From: an uncultured Deferribacteres bacterium
GTDB taxonomy: Bacteria; Zhuqueibacterota; JdFR-76; DREG01
Length of the DNA: 57,019 bases
Assembly (NCBI GenBank): GCA_913009825.1
Contig: CAJVYQ010000032.1
Coordinates: forward strand, 1-57,019
Direction: 5' to 3'
Part shown: piece after piece, positions 1 through 8,747 of the stretch
Layout: the number at the start of each line of letters is the position of its first letter
Position numbering within the stretch: position 1 is the stretch's first letter
The notes under the pieces: generated by a model
Databases searched by the model: none
What the model saw: the letters and a program-made list of their open reading frames with translations, nothing else
Told to the model about the DNA's origin: nothing
Made by a program: the position numbers and the translations under genes

Positions 1-335
1 CATCATTCTCTGCGTCCTTTGCGAACTCTGCGTTTAGAAACCTGCTATTATGTAAACCACTGCTTAGCAGATGATATGAACAGGTTAAAGTTTATCCCGG
101 CAAAACTTGTGATCAACCAAGGTTAAGGGAATAAAAAATTATTTTCCCCGGCAATTATCAATTGATCATCCATAATAAAAATAATTGCCAATTATTGAGG
201 GCTTATATGAGAATCTTTCTTAAGTTAACAACATTGGGGGGGATGGGGGTGTTCCTTCAATCTATCTGAATAGTTACCTTGAGTTATTATAAATGCGAAA
301 CTTGAGTTAAATTTACGTAAAAATGGGAGAATACT
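1..335. other. Intergenic stretch with repeat fragments
   Basis: No gene is visible. Positions 8-34 hold a fragment of the recurrent motif of the type TCTGCGTCCTTTGCG, seen again near 3150, 8825 and 57000. Positions 266-277 carry CTGAATAGTTAC, the reverse complement of the 12-mer that ends the MITE-like elements elsewhere in the window. The rest is AT-rich leader of the GPP34 gene. Confidence 0.6.
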
Positions 336-1022
336 ATGGAATATGAGTTACACCTACATGAAGAGATCATGCTTTTGGCGCTTCGGGACCGGGAAGGAAC
401 TATCGATCTGGGCGTCAACTATCAATGTGCCATCGGCGGGGCCATTCTGGCAGAGCTTTTAATGACGGGGCGAATTGCCGTGGAGCAGCTGAAAAAGAAA
501 AAAATGGTCAATGTTGTCAACAAAGAGAAATTGTTTGATCCCCTTATCGATGAATGTCTGGAGAAAATGAAGAGTGACAAAAGGCGGGCAACTTTGCAAA
601 CATGGGTCTCCCGTTTTGCCGGCGTAAAAAACATGAAACACCGGGTGGCAAAACAACTTTGCCGGCTGGATATCCTTCGTGAGGATGAGGACAGAGTCAT
701 GTTGATTTTTAAGAGAAAAATTTATCCCGAACTGAATCCGGCACCGGAAAAGAGACTGATTGAAAAGCTGCAAAACGCAATTTTCACTGATACGGAGACG
801 ATTAATCCCAAAACGATGGTGCTGATTTCGCTGGCCAAAAGCACGGATCTGTTGAAAATCATATTCGATAAAAAAGAGCTGAAAAACCGGAAAGAGCGGA
901 TCGAAATGATTATCAACGGAGAATTGGCGGGTAAAGCAACCAAAGAGGCGATTCAGGCTATGCAGGCGGCGGTGATGGTTGCCGTTTTTGTGCCGACAAT
1001 TGTTGCCGTCACCGGCAACTGA
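336..1022 (+). CDS. GPP34 (GOLPH3/VPS74-like) family protein
   Basis: The N-terminus LHLHEEIMLLALRDREGT matches the opening signature of the GPP34 family, the bacterial relatives of eukaryotic Golgi phosphoprotein 3, a phosphoinositide-binding peripheral membrane protein. The protein is 228 residues and mostly helical, the usual length. It has no signal peptide, so a cytosolic or membrane-peripheral location is inferred. A hydrophobic, alanine- and valine-rich stretch at about 205-225 could contact the membrane. The ATG at 336 follows GGGAGA at a good distance. It stands alone: a palindromic element follows and the next gene is 230 bp away. The bacterial function is poorly known, so no specific role is assigned. 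Family membership is fairly sure. Confidence 0.85.
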   Translation: MEYELHLHEEIMLLALRDREGTIDLGVNYQCAIGGAILAELLMTGRIAVEQLKKKKMVNVVNKEKLFDPLIDECLEKMKSDKRRATLQTWVSRFAGVKNMKHRVAKQLCRLDILREDEDRVMLIFKRKIYPELNPAPEKRLIEKLQNAIFTDTETINPKTMVLISLAKSTDLLKIIFDKKELKNRKERIEMIINGELAGKATKEAIQAMQAAVMVAVFVPTIVAVTGN

Positions 1023-1027
1023 TCTGT

Positions 1028-1207
1028 AATTAGAGTCTGTCCGAAAATACCCTTTTTTGTCATTTCGATCCGCCAAAAGGCGGAGAGAAATCTGTTTAAC
1101 CCTTTAAGTTATTGTAACATACAGATTCCTCGACTCCGTCCCGATAAAAACCGTCGGGACTTCGCTCGGAATGACATATTTCCCGAGTTTTCGGACGGAC
1201 TCTAATT
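1028..1207. repeat. MITE-like palindromic element, family A copy 1
   Basis: A 180-bp element bounded by 20-bp inverted ends: AATTAGAGTCTGTCCGAAAA on the left, and its reverse complement with one mismatch at 1188-1207. Inside are a second inverted pair, GTCATT and AATGAC, and short GC-rich hairpins. Copies with the same ends lie at 19965-20125 and, more diverged, at 3381-3577. No transposase is encoded. It sits directly behind the GPP34 gene and may also act as a transcription terminator. Confidence 0.75.
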
Positions 1208-1254
1208 AATCACAGGACAAAATAATCATAATAATTCAAGGGAGAACCATTCAA

Positions 1255-2748
1255 ATGGACTTAAAAAAAATGTTTCTTCTTTTGCCGATAGCCATCCTTT
1301 TTTCGGGCTGTTCAAATAATACGACGGGAAAGCCACAGGAGAAAAAATCTCCGGTTGGGCAGCTTGGTTTTACTTCGTCTGATAGTGCTTTAGTACAAAC
1401 ATTCCGCTGGGCAAAAAAACAGGCGTTAACTTATGTTTTTGAAAACGACCCGGTTGGTGATTGGTACGAAGCTGCGCTGCCGGGGAGAGAAGCGTTCTGT
1501 GTGCGGGATGTGTCTCATCAGGCAACCGGGGCGCATGCCCTCGGATTGCAACGCCACACTGCGAACATGCTGAAAAAGTTTGCCGCTAATATCTCCGCCC
1601 AAAAAGATTGGTGCACATACTGGGAAATTAACCGTTATAACAAGCCCGTTCCGGTTGATTACCGCAGCGATAAAGAATTTTGGTACAATCTGCCCGCAAA
1701 TTTTGATCTTCTGAATGCCTGTTACCGGATGTATCTCTGGAGCCGCAACCCGGTTTATTTGCACGATTCAACATTTATAAAATTTTACCGCCATACTGTT
1801 TCCGATTACGTGCAGCGCTGGGATCTTGGTCTGAACAGAATTTTAACAAGAAAACGCTTCATGAATCGTGAAAGTTACAATCCTGATGATCCGTACCAAT
1901 TTTGCCGCGGTATTCCCAGTTATTACGAAGGTCAGCCCGGCAAAACCCGGCTGGGAGTTGACCTGCCGGCATTTCAGACGGCCGGTTACAATGCTTATGC
2001 GCATATTCTCAACCTGCGGAATAGACCGGCAGAGGCGGCGGTTTTCATGCAGAAATCAGATTCGGTAAAAACGTTTATCGAACAACAATTCTGGGATCAA
2101 ACCGGCCGGAGATTTTATGATCTGCTGTCGACAAACGGAAAATTTGTCACCGGTGGAAGCATGTATATCTATTTGTTGTATAATGATTTGTTATGGAATC
2201 CGATCCAAATTGCCTCCGTGTTGCAGGCCATGAGTGATGGTGCGCCGATTGGGATCGAACTCCGCAGCCATTACCCGGAGATATTTTACCGCTACGGCGA
2301 CCCTGATCAGGGATATCGGGAACTGTTGCAGATCAGCGGTCCCAAGACAAAACGGCGGGAATATCCGGAAGTGTCTTTTGCCGTTATCGGCGCCATGGTT
2401 ACCGGCCTGATGGGCATCGAACCGGCAGAAGAAGCAAATTCTATCAGCACACTTTCTCGCCTTACCGCCAAAACTTCCATGGCTGAAATGACCGCCCTGC
2501 CTGTTGGCGAGTTTATCATCGATGTGCATCACTACGGCAGGGATGAAACCGTATTGACCAATCATGCTAAAAAATCTCTCATCTGGTCGGCACAATTTTA
2601 CGGTGCAAAAGATAAGTTGTTAATCGATGGCAAAACCACGCCGGCAAAAGTGAGAAAAGACCCGGCCGGACTGCCGGTAAGTTGGGTGAAAGTGACAGTT
2701 GCTCCGGGGCAATCGGTTTCGGTGCGAAATGCGGAGAAGGGAAAATGA
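1255..2748 (+). CDS. Lipoprotein with six-hairpin glycosidase-like domain
   Basis: Residues 1-18 form a lipoprotein signal with FSGC ending at Cys19, so the mature protein is probably membrane-anchored in the envelope. The 497-residue body resembles alpha/alpha six-hairpin glycosidases: regularly spaced aromatic-rich helices, an FCVRDVSHQATGAH segment near residue 81, an RxGxDLPAFQTAGYN-like segment near 235, and HHYGRDETV near the end. I cannot assign a GH family or substrate. The start follows AAGGGAG. The stop overlaps the next ATG (ATGA at 2745-2748), so the next reading frame, now a broken alcohol dehydrogenase, was once translationally coupled to it. Catalytic acids were not identified. 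Non-enzymatic glycan binding is an alternative. Confidence 0.6.
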   Translation: MDLKKMFLLLPIAILFSGCSNNTTGKPQEKKSPVGQLGFTSSDSALVQTFRWAKKQALTYVFENDPVGDWYEAALPGREAFCVRDVSHQATGAHALGLQRHTANMLKKFAANISAQKDWCTYWEINRYNKPVPVDYRSDKEFWYNLPANFDLLNACYRMYLWSRNPVYLHDSTFIKFYRHTVSDYVQRWDLGLNRILTRKRFMNRESYNPDDPYQFCRGIPSYYEGQPGKTRLGVDLPAFQTAGYNAYAHILNLRNRPAEAAVFMQKSDSVKTFIEQQFWDQTGRRFYDLLSTNGKFVTGGSMYIYLLYNDLLWNPIQIASVLQAMSDGAPIGIELRSHYPEIFYRYGDPDQGYRELLQISGPKTKRREYPEVSFAVIGAMVTGLMGIEPAEEANSISTLSRLTAKTSMAEMTALPVGEFIIDVHHYGRDETVLTNHAKKSLIWSAQFYGAKDKLLIDGKTTPAKVRKDPAGLPVSWVKVTVAPGQSVSVRNAEKGK

Positions 2749-3032
2749 ATTTTGAATTTGTTACCGCAACCCGGATCATCTTCGGCACCGGCATGGCCTG
2801 TCAAATAGAACAATTGGCCTGCCGGTTAGGCGTACGCGCATTTATCGTAACCGGCCGTGAACAAGCTGGATTTATGACTTGTGTGAATCCATTCATACTT
2901 CCGGCCTCGCCGATTTTGGAAGCGGATATTCCGACTGTTGTTGCAAAGTCCAAAAATGCAAGCAGCATGCTGGGGAATCCGGTGCAACTGACCGATAATG
3001 AAATGAGGGAGATATTGACAAGTGCACTGTAA
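2745..3032 (+). pseudogene. Iron-containing alcohol dehydrogenase, internally deleted
   Basis: The 95-residue frame opens with MNFEFVTATRIIFGTG, the typical beginning of group III iron-dependent alcohol dehydrogenases. It runs to VRAFIVTGR, then near residue 55 jumps to sequence ending DIPTVVAKSKNASSMLGNP and LTDNEMREIL, the usual extreme C-terminus. The family is normally about 380-400 residues. The central portion, including most of the NAD-binding region and all iron ligands, is therefore missing. The frame stays open across the join, which suggests an in-frame deletion. The ATG overlaps the stop of the glycosidase-like gene. Family identification is from both termini. The remnant cannot be catalytic. 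Confidence 0.85.
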
Positions 3033-3166
3033 AGGGAAGGATTCGGCGAGGCTGCCTGCTGCCAACTACGATTTACACACTTAAAAGGGAGATTAAGTAG
3101 AATTTTTCAGAAAACTAAAATGTTGTAACAGTTTAGTTTTTTGATAAAATCTGCGTCCTTTGCACT

Positions 3167-3234
3167 CTCTGCGTCTCCGCGCCTCTGCGTTAACAAACAG
3201 GCTCGCCAAAACGCAGAGGCGCAGAGACGCAGAG
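3167..3234. repeat. Long perfect-stem hairpin of the CTCTGCGTC type
   Basis: Positions 3167-3191 and 3210-3234 are reverse complements over 25 bases with one mismatch, separated by 18 bases. The arms are built from CTCTGCG repeats. Related unpaired fragments occur at 8-34, 8823-8850 and 57000-57019. It is an extragenic palindromic repeat and could fold as a strong cruciform or RNA hairpin. Confidence 0.8.
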
Positions 3235-3380
3235 AAATTGAAAAAATAGGTGGACTACTATTCAGCCCTTGAAACACCCAAAAAGTATTAATAACTTTTT
3301 TCGTGTTTTTTCGTGGATTACCCGAGTGGTTGCCATTTCTTTTAAATTTTTTTAGTGGTGTTATTTGTGATATTATTTTT

Positions 3381-3577
3381 TAGTGTCTGAACGAAAACCC
3401 CATTTTTCTGTCATTCCCGCCCTGCCTGAAGCAGACAGGCGGAAGCGGCCTGCCCGCCGCAGGCAGGGAATCTATAAGTTTGTGATTTTATTGGATTCCC
3501 GCTCCCCACTTTCGTGAGGACAAGCTGCGCAGGAATGACGTTTTTTACTGTTTTTCAAAGTGTTCGATCAGGCACTA
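3381..3577. repeat. MITE-like palindromic element, family A diverged copy
   Basis: It starts TAGTGTCTGAACGAAAA and ends GTTCGATCAGGCACTA, imperfect inverted ends. Inside is an inverted pair around GTCATTCCCGC and GGAATGACG with further GC-rich hairpins. The core resembles the 19965-20125 copy. It lies about 30 bp upstream of the transporter start. Confidence 0.65.
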
Positions 3578-3610
3578 TTTATGTGACCCCGGTTTTTGCG
3601 GAGATGAAAT

Positions 3611-5380
3611 TTGTTTGACATCTACTACACGGCAATTGTAATTTTATTGATGACTCTCTTTTTGATCAAAGAGATTTACAAACCTTCCATTTTACTGTTT
3701 TTTTCTCTGTTGTTGCTCTATCTGGGCAAAGTGATTTCCTTAGATGAGGCGTTTGCAGGTTTTTCCAACCATGGTATGCTGGCGGTTGGCGTTTTGTTCA
3801 TTCTGGCTACGGCTTTGCAAAGTTCTTCCGTTTTCGAAAAAATGATCACAAAAAGTCTGGGCGACGGCAAAAGCAAACTCATCTATTTTCGTCTGATGCT
3901 GCCTGTTTCCTTTGTCTCGGCTTTTCTCAACAACACACCGGTTGTCGCTTCGCTCATACCTTTGCTGAAAAAATGGAGCAAAAAAAACGACCTTCCGGTT
4001 TCAAAATTTCTCATTCCGCTCTCCTATGCCGCTATTTTGGGTGGTTTTTGTACGCTTATCGGTACCAGCACCAACCTGGTTGTGCACGGCATGTTGCTGG
4101 ATCACGGACTGTCCGGCTTTTCTTTTTTCGAATTAGGAAAAGTGGGCTACCCCGTCGCCATCGCCGGGATTCTTTATTTCGCTCTGGGCGGACACCGGCT
4201 TTTGCCGGCGAGAAAGGATTCGTTGGTTCAATTTGGTGAACACACTCGTGAATTTGTTGTGGCGTTAAAAGTGGATTCCCAATATCCCAGTCTTGGCAAA
4301 ACCATTGAAGAAGCAAATTTGCGTCATCTGAAAGGATTGTATCTGTTCCAGATTATCCGGGACGGAAAAGAGATCGCCCCGGTTTCTTCGCAGGAAAAGA
4401 TCAGATTGAGTGATCGTCTCTTTTTCACCGGATTGCCGGAAACCATTTATGAGCTGCAAAAAACGCCCGGTCTCCATGTATTGAAAGATGCCGACTTCGA
4501 TTTGAAAAATGTTGATTCGGACAAATTGAAAACTTTTGAAGCGGTGATCTCCAATTCATCCCCGTTGATTGGCCAGACAGTACGGGACTGCGATTTTCGC
4601 ACCAAGTACAACGCGGTAATTTTAGGTATTCATCGCGGCGGCGAACGGATCAAAAAGAAAGTAGGCGATATTGAACTGAAACCCAACGATACTCTGTTTC
4701 TCTTTGCCGATAAAGATTTCGGGGAAAAATGGTACCATTCCCGTGATTTTTCGCTGGTAAGCTTGAGCGTGGATGAATATTCCAAGCCGAAGAACAAAGG
4801 GAACTTTGCTTTCCTGCTGCTGTTTCTGATGGTAGCAGCCGTAACCGCGGGTCTGATTGAATCCATGCTCATTGCCGCTTCGCTCACCGCAGTAATTATG
4901 ATTATGAGCAAAATAATCAGTTTTACCGATGCAAAAAATTCCGTGGATTTTGATGTTCTTTTAGTGATCGCCTCGGCGCTTGGCATCGGTAAAGCGGTGG
5001 AAACTTCCGGTCTGGCGAATGTGGTTGTGCAGAACGTCGTTTATCCTCTGCACGGATTGGGGATTGTGGGCATAATAGCCGGCTTGTTTATCATTACCAA
5101 TATTTACACGCAATTTATCACCAACACCGCCGCTGTGGCGTTGATGTTTCCGGTTGCATTGGCTACCGCCCAGCTCATGAATGTTGCTGCCCGGCCGTTG
5201 ATTATTACCATTACCATTGCCGCATCGGCGTGCTTCACCTCCCCGCTGGGGTACCAGACCAACCTGATGGTTTATAACCCGGGCGGTTACAAGTTTTTGG
5301 ATTTTATCAAAGCAGGATTGTTATTAAATGTTTTAGTTGGCGCGGTTGTGACGTTGATGGTTTACATCCTCTATTTTTAA
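3611..5380 (+). CDS. SLC13-family permease with two RCK_C domains
   Basis: A 589-residue polytopic membrane protein of the ion transporter superfamily (SLC13/DASS type). Conserved substrate-site motifs are NNTPVV at 107-112 and GTSTNLVV at 151-158, repeated in the second half as TNIYTQFITNTAAV and GYQTNLMVYNPGGY. Roughly six helices precede and six follow a soluble insert at about 210-390. The insert holds two RCK_C (TrkA-C) units, the ligand-sensing domains usual in this branch. The likely role is Na+-coupled uptake of a di- or tricarboxylate, sulfate or similar anion; the substrate cannot be read from sequence. The start is TTG at 3611 behind GGAG. It appears monocistronic. Confidence 0.85.
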   Translation: MFDIYYTAIVILLMTLFLIKEIYKPSILLFFSLLLLYLGKVISLDEAFAGFSNHGMLAVGVLFILATALQSSSVFEKMITKSLGDGKSKLIYFRLMLPVSFVSAFLNNTPVVASLIPLLKKWSKKNDLPVSKFLIPLSYAAILGGFCTLIGTSTNLVVHGMLLDHGLSGFSFFELGKVGYPVAIAGILYFALGGHRLLPARKDSLVQFGEHTREFVVALKVDSQYPSLGKTIEEANLRHLKGLYLFQIIRDGKEIAPVSSQEKIRLSDRLFFTGLPETIYELQKTPGLHVLKDADFDLKNVDSDKLKTFEAVISNSSPLIGQTVRDCDFRTKYNAVILGIHRGGERIKKKVGDIELKPNDTLFLFADKDFGEKWYHSRDFSLVSLSVDEYSKPKNKGNFAFLLLFLMVAAVTAGLIESMLIAASLTAVIMIMSKIISFTDAKNSVDFDVLLVIASALGIGKAVETSGLANVVVQNVVYPLHGLGIVGIIAGLFIITNIYTQFITNTAAVALMFPVALATAQLMNVAARPLIITITIAASACFTSPLGYQTNLMVYNPGGYKFLDFIKAGLLLNVLVGAVVTLMVYILYF

Positions 5381-5785
5381 ATGATTTTTTTTCATATCTT
5401 TCCAATGTATCGTAACAAAGTTTAATCTCGCTTTCTATATTTTTTCTTGCCATTTTATTTTAGAATTTGATTATTCCTGTTAATTTTATTAATTTATTAC
5501 TATCCTATTCTCTAATGCGATGGAATTGCACTAGAAAACATTTGTAACTATTCAGGTATGCCGTTTTCCTGATGTGAGATAAGCCTTCGACTAAGTTTGT
5601 CCTGAGCTTGACGAAGGACTCGGTCCGGCTGGAAAAGCCATACGCTTTAGGCAAATAGTCGAAGCGTTTATTAAGTTGAAAGTTTGAACATTGCTGAGCA
5701 ATTACGCGCAATTTTACATTCAAACGTGGCAAAACCGGATCGATAGGTTTTGAAATAAATTATCCAGACTTTCAGGGAGGTTAAC
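5381..5785. other. Intergenic stretch with family C repeat
   Basis: No gene is visible. GTAACTATTCAG occurs at 5544-5555. Positions 5583-5668 hold a family C repeat running from CCTTCGACTAAG through CCTGAGCTTGACGAAGG to AGTCGAAGCG. Its flanks pair as an inverted repeat around CTTCGAC and GTCGAAG. The remainder is AT-rich leader of the GYD gene. Confidence 0.6.
5583..5668. repeat. Family C extragenic repeat, copy 1
   Basis: It begins with CCTTCGACTAAG, contains CCTGAGCTTGACGAAGG and ends with GTCGAAGCG. Related units lie at 19844-19964 and, inverted, at 42840-42950. The element is palindromic with no coding capacity. Confidence 0.65.
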
Positions 5786-6076
5786 ATGTCTACTTTTTTT
5801 ATGTTTGGCAAGTACAATTCTGTAGATTCCATGAAACAAATTTCCACCGAAAGGACAAAAAAGGTCGTTGATATTATCCGGGATTTTGGCGGAGAAGCAA
5901 AATCGATGTACGCTATGTTAGGTGCGTACGATTTAATTTTGATTGTCGATTTTATCAATATCAATGACGCTCTGCAAGCTTCCGTTGCCATCACTAAAGT
6001 TAGCGGCATCACGTTTTCCACACTGCCGGCGGTTCCTGTAGAAGAATTTGACGAGTTAGTAAATAACAAAAAGTGA
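5786..6076 (+). CDS. GYD domain-containing protein
   Basis: A 96-residue soluble protein with the GYD-family pattern: MSTFFMFGKYN at the start, a central GGEAKSMYAMLGAYDLILIVD at about 37-57, and a VSGITFSTLPAV tail. GYD proteins are small ferredoxin-fold alpha-beta dimers related to the Dabb/EthD group; their biochemical function is unknown. A strong ribosome site (AGGGAGG) lies seven bases before the ATG. It has its own flanking repeats and no obvious partner; the next gene starts about 150 bp later on the same strand. The family assignment is firm, the function is not. Confidence 0.85.
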   Translation: MSTFFMFGKYNSVDSMKQISTERTKKVVDIIRDFGGEAKSMYAMLGAYDLILIVDFININDALQASVAITKVSGITFSTLPAVPVEEFDELVNNKK

Positions 6077-6099
6077 TTCTTTCCATTTTATTATTTTCT

Positions 6100-6168
6100 G
6101 TAATTATTCAGGTCGCTTGAGGGTTCACTATCTAGCGGGGATATTTTACTAAATACCTGAATAGTTAC
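6100..6168. repeat. Inverted repeat with GTAACTATTCAG-type ends
   Basis: GTAATTATTCAGGT at 6100-6113 faces ACCTGAATAGTTAC at 6155-6168, inverted with one mismatch, enclosing 41 bases. It is a minimal version of the MITE-like element at 51055-51407 and could also terminate transcription of the GYD gene. Confidence 0.65.
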
Positions 6169-6222
6169 ATTTTTCTTATGACTACAACACACGGCTTTTG
6201 TTCCGGCGGCACCTAAAAATGG

Positions 6223-6729
6223 TTGATTCAAGAATTAATGAAACGAGGGATTTTCCTTTTGAATATCGAATGGTTGATTTCACAGTACGGTATCCATCTG
6301 ACGACTTTCATTGTTTGCCTGATCAGTGGCTTCATTCCCGTTGTTAATGCAGAACTTTATTTGGTGGCGGTGTCGGCACTTTCCTCGAAATCTGCGGCAA
6401 TCTATCTTGTTTTTATTTCCAGCAGTAGTCAAATGATTGCCAAAGCCATTATGTATCTCACCGGGAGAGGAAGCCTGAAATTACCCTTCAAAAGGCGTAA
6501 CGGAAAGCTGGAGGAGGTTCGGAAAAAATTTGCGAACTGGGAAAATAGAACGTACTTGTTTATTTTTATCAGCGCATCTACCGGTTTTCCTCCCTTTTAC
6601 TTTGTCAGTATTTTGGCCGGGATGCTAAAATTGAACTTCAAAATATTTTTAGTCTTTGGTTTTTTAGGAAGATTTGTGAGATTCTCTTTAATAGTCCTTT
6701 TCCCACAGCTTCTCAAAGGAATTTTTTGA
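6223..6729 (+). CDS. VTT-domain (SNARE-associated, YqaA/DedA-like) membrane protein
   Basis: An integral membrane protein of up to 168 residues. A hydrophobic segment with GFIPVVNAELYLVAVSAL (about 36-53), a second helix, a basic loop (LPFKRRNGKLEEVRKKF) and an FIFISASTGFPPFYFVSILAG segment fit the VTT fold found in YqaA and DedA proteins, now linked to lipid scrambling or transport. The start is uncertain: TTG 6223 and ATG 6238 lack a good ribosome site, whereas TTG 6259 has GAGGG ten bases upstream. Its stop overlaps the ATG of the broken phospholipase D-like gene (TGATG at 6727-6731), so the two were translationally coupled. That suggests a shared role in phospholipid handling. Confidence 0.7.
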   Translation: MIQELMKRGIFLLNIEWLISQYGIHLTTFIVCLISGFIPVVNAELYLVAVSALSSKSAAIYLVFISSSSQMIAKAIMYLTGRGSLKLPFKRRNGKLEEVRKKFANWENRTYLFIFISASTGFPPFYFVSILAGMLKLNFKIFLVFGFLGRFVRFSLIVLFPQLLKGIF

Positions 6730-7324
6730 TGGACATTCAAATCCTTGTTGACTCAAGTGAATTTCGGAACAATCTGAAAGGGTATATCTCCGCGGCAAAG
6801 AAACACGTTTTTCTGTAAACTTTTTCTCCGGAGGGCGATCGTGTCGGCATTATGTTGTTTGATTTGCTTTCCGCCATGAATTCTGTTGACACCCGGATTT
6901 TGGTTGATCCGTACACAAAATTCATGATCAGCGACAAATTCATCTACTCTCCCAAAACCCTGTTTGATCCCGAATTAATCCGGGAAGCAAAAGCAACCTA
7001 CGGTATGATAAAGCATCTCCGGGAAGAGGGAGTCGGCGTAAAATTTACAAAATCCCATCACACTAAATTAAAGGAATTCTTTGCCCGGGATCACAAAAAA
7101 TCAGTTATCATCGATGATATAATTGCCTATATCGGGGGAATAAATTTTTGCGATCACAATTTTTCCCGGCATGATATGATGGTCAGGATTAAAGATGAAT
7201 CCGTGGCACGGTTCCTGAAAGAGGATTTTTACAAACCTGGAACGGGAAGAATAATAGTTCGGGAAAGCAATTTGAGCGGATCAACCGCAACGGCGTTTCC
7301 GTTACACTTGTCACACCGGAATAA
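6729..7324 (+). pseudogene. Phospholipase D / cardiolipin synthase-like gene, broken
   Basis: Translation from ATG 6729 gives an N-terminus that stops at TAA 6816-6818. The same frame then continues with TFSPEGDRVGIML, DTRILVDPYTKF, an intact HKD motif (HKKSVIID), and AYIGGINFCDHNFSRHDMM. Family members read VFLQTFS at the stop, so one C-to-T change (CAA to TAA) explains it. Near 7250 the homology moves to another frame (KQFERINRNGVSVTLVTPE) and ends at TAA 7322. The second HKD half is absent. It is therefore a pseudogene with a nonsense codon, a frameshift and a C-terminal truncation. It overlaps the VTT gene stop, and the remaining frame runs openly into the next gene. Confidence 0.85.
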
Positions 7325-7346
7325 TCACAATCTGAAAGGAGTTGTC

Positions 7347-8747
7347 ATGAAAACTAAAAATTTTAGTTTGTTCATTTTTGTCCTGTCTCTCATACTTCCC
7401 ATTATTCTTCTTTCACAGACCGGGGGGAAAATCATATCACTCAGCCAATCTATTGGCACCGAAATTGATCCGGCTGAAAAAGAGTTTTACCAACTTTTCC
7501 CGGATATTGAAAGATTCCAATCGGCGCAGATTACCGAATTGCCCGGCGGGAAATATCGGATCGATTTTACCGTAAAGGATGAATTGGGGGTTCATCAAAA
7601 ATCCCGCAAGGTATCTGCGGAAGCGATCGAACTGACCCGATTGCATATTCAGCTAACCGATGAGTATGCGGCATTGAGCAAAACGGAACTGAAGGCAAAA
7701 GAGGCCGAGATGCTTTACCGCCTGGCTCTGAAATATGCCGCGCGAAAAAAATACAATGTTTCTTCCCTGCTTTTCAAAGATATCGTTTCTGATTATCCTC
7801 AATCGGATTATGCAGCGAGAGTAGAAAATTACCCGGAACAAACGGATCTCCTGTGGAAATCTAAAAAGGCGCTATTCCGGCGCGGCTCGCTGACGGATCA
7901 AAGCGGGCGTACGGAAATATTAATCTTCAGCGGTTATTACGGGTTATGGCTGGGGATTGCCACTCCTGTTTTCCTCGAAGCAAATTCACCTCAGGCCTCT
8001 GCTTTGGGTTTGCTTGTGGGCGGTCCTTTATCTGTGATGTTCACAAATGCAATTACAAAAGAAGTAAATATGAGCGATAGCCGGGCAACCATGATTTCCT
8101 TGGGGGGACATTTGGGTACCTGGCAGGGGATCGGATGGACAATTGTCGGGAATAGCGAAGGCAGTACCGTTATCGGAACGGGAGAAATATTAGGGTTGGC
8201 GGGAATTACCGCATCGGCGCTGCTGACCAATAGATTTGACTTTTCTACCGGCCATGCCGAACTTACCAGTTCCGGATTGCCGTGGGGCGCCTGGTTTGGT
8301 ATGGTTCTGGGGGGGATGGCGAAAATGAATGGTGACAATATTTTGCGCAGTATGCTGCTTGGCAGTGATGTCATGGTTTTGGGAACGGCATTGGCAGCTA
8401 AAAATGTACAGATGAGTAAAACCAGAGTGCGGCTCATTAATATGGCGGGAGCTTTAGGCGCGGTTTTTGGCTTTGGGGTGAATCTGTTGTTTGAAGTTGA
8501 TGATGCATCCGCGGCTTTTGCTATTGCCGGCGCTTCCAGCATTGCGGGATTGATAATCGGCAGGAACATGACACGCAATTTTGATAAAGGTAAAGAAGTA
8601 ACACTGCTGAAATTGAAAAAAAATTTTGCTTACAAAAACGGTAACGGTGGAAAACGATTCATGATATCACCAAAATTATCTCTGCTGCAGTATCCGGTTG
8701 AAAGGAACCGGTATATCCCTGCTGCCGGTTTGCAGTTTGATTTTTAA
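7347..8747 (+). CDS. Secreted or envelope protein of unknown function
   Basis: The 466-residue product starts at ATG 7347 behind AAAGGAG. Residues 1-24 are a signal peptide ending near LSQT. Residues 25-170 are soluble, helical and charged, with a TPR-like stretch around 110-150 (EAEMLYRLALKYAARKK, LFKDIVSDYPQSDYAARV). The second half consists of glycine- and alanine-rich hydrophobic segments interrupted by short polar loops, then a basic tail ending GLQFDF, which resembles an outer-membrane export ending. I do not recognise the family. The hydrophobic segments look more like membrane-inserted helices than beta strands. The open frame extends upstream through the broken phospholipase gene, but the signal peptide and ribosome site place the true start here. 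Confidence 0.65.
   Translation: MKTKNFSLFIFVLSLILPIILLSQTGGKIISLSQSIGTEIDPAEKEFYQLFPDIERFQSAQITELPGGKYRIDFTVKDELGVHQKSRKVSAEAIELTRLHIQLTDEYAALSKTELKAKEAEMLYRLALKYAARKKYNVSSLLFKDIVSDYPQSDYAARVENYPEQTDLLWKSKKALFRRGSLTDQSGRTEILIFSGYYGLWLGIATPVFLEANSPQASALGLLVGGPLSVMFTNAITKEVNMSDSRATMISLGGHLGTWQGIGWTIVGNSEGSTVIGTGEILGLAGITASALLTNRFDFSTGHAELTSSGLPWGAWFGMVLGGMAKMNGDNILRSMLLGSDVMVLGTALAAKNVQMSKTRVRLINMAGALGAVFGFGVNLLFEVDDASAAFAIAGASSIAGLIIGRNMTRNFDKGKEVTLLKLKKNFAYKNGNGGKRFMISPKLSLLQYPVERNRYIPAAGLQFDF

Noticed and set aside
459-1076. Antisense frame of 205 codons opposite the GPP34 gene
   Set aside because: It has no family features and lies wholly opposite a recognisable gene; it is a composition shadow.
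6816-6818. Stop codon read as sense (alternative code or recoding) in the phospholipase-like gene
   Set aside because: TAA ends many genes in this window, and the same gene also has a frameshift and truncation, so decay is the simpler reading.
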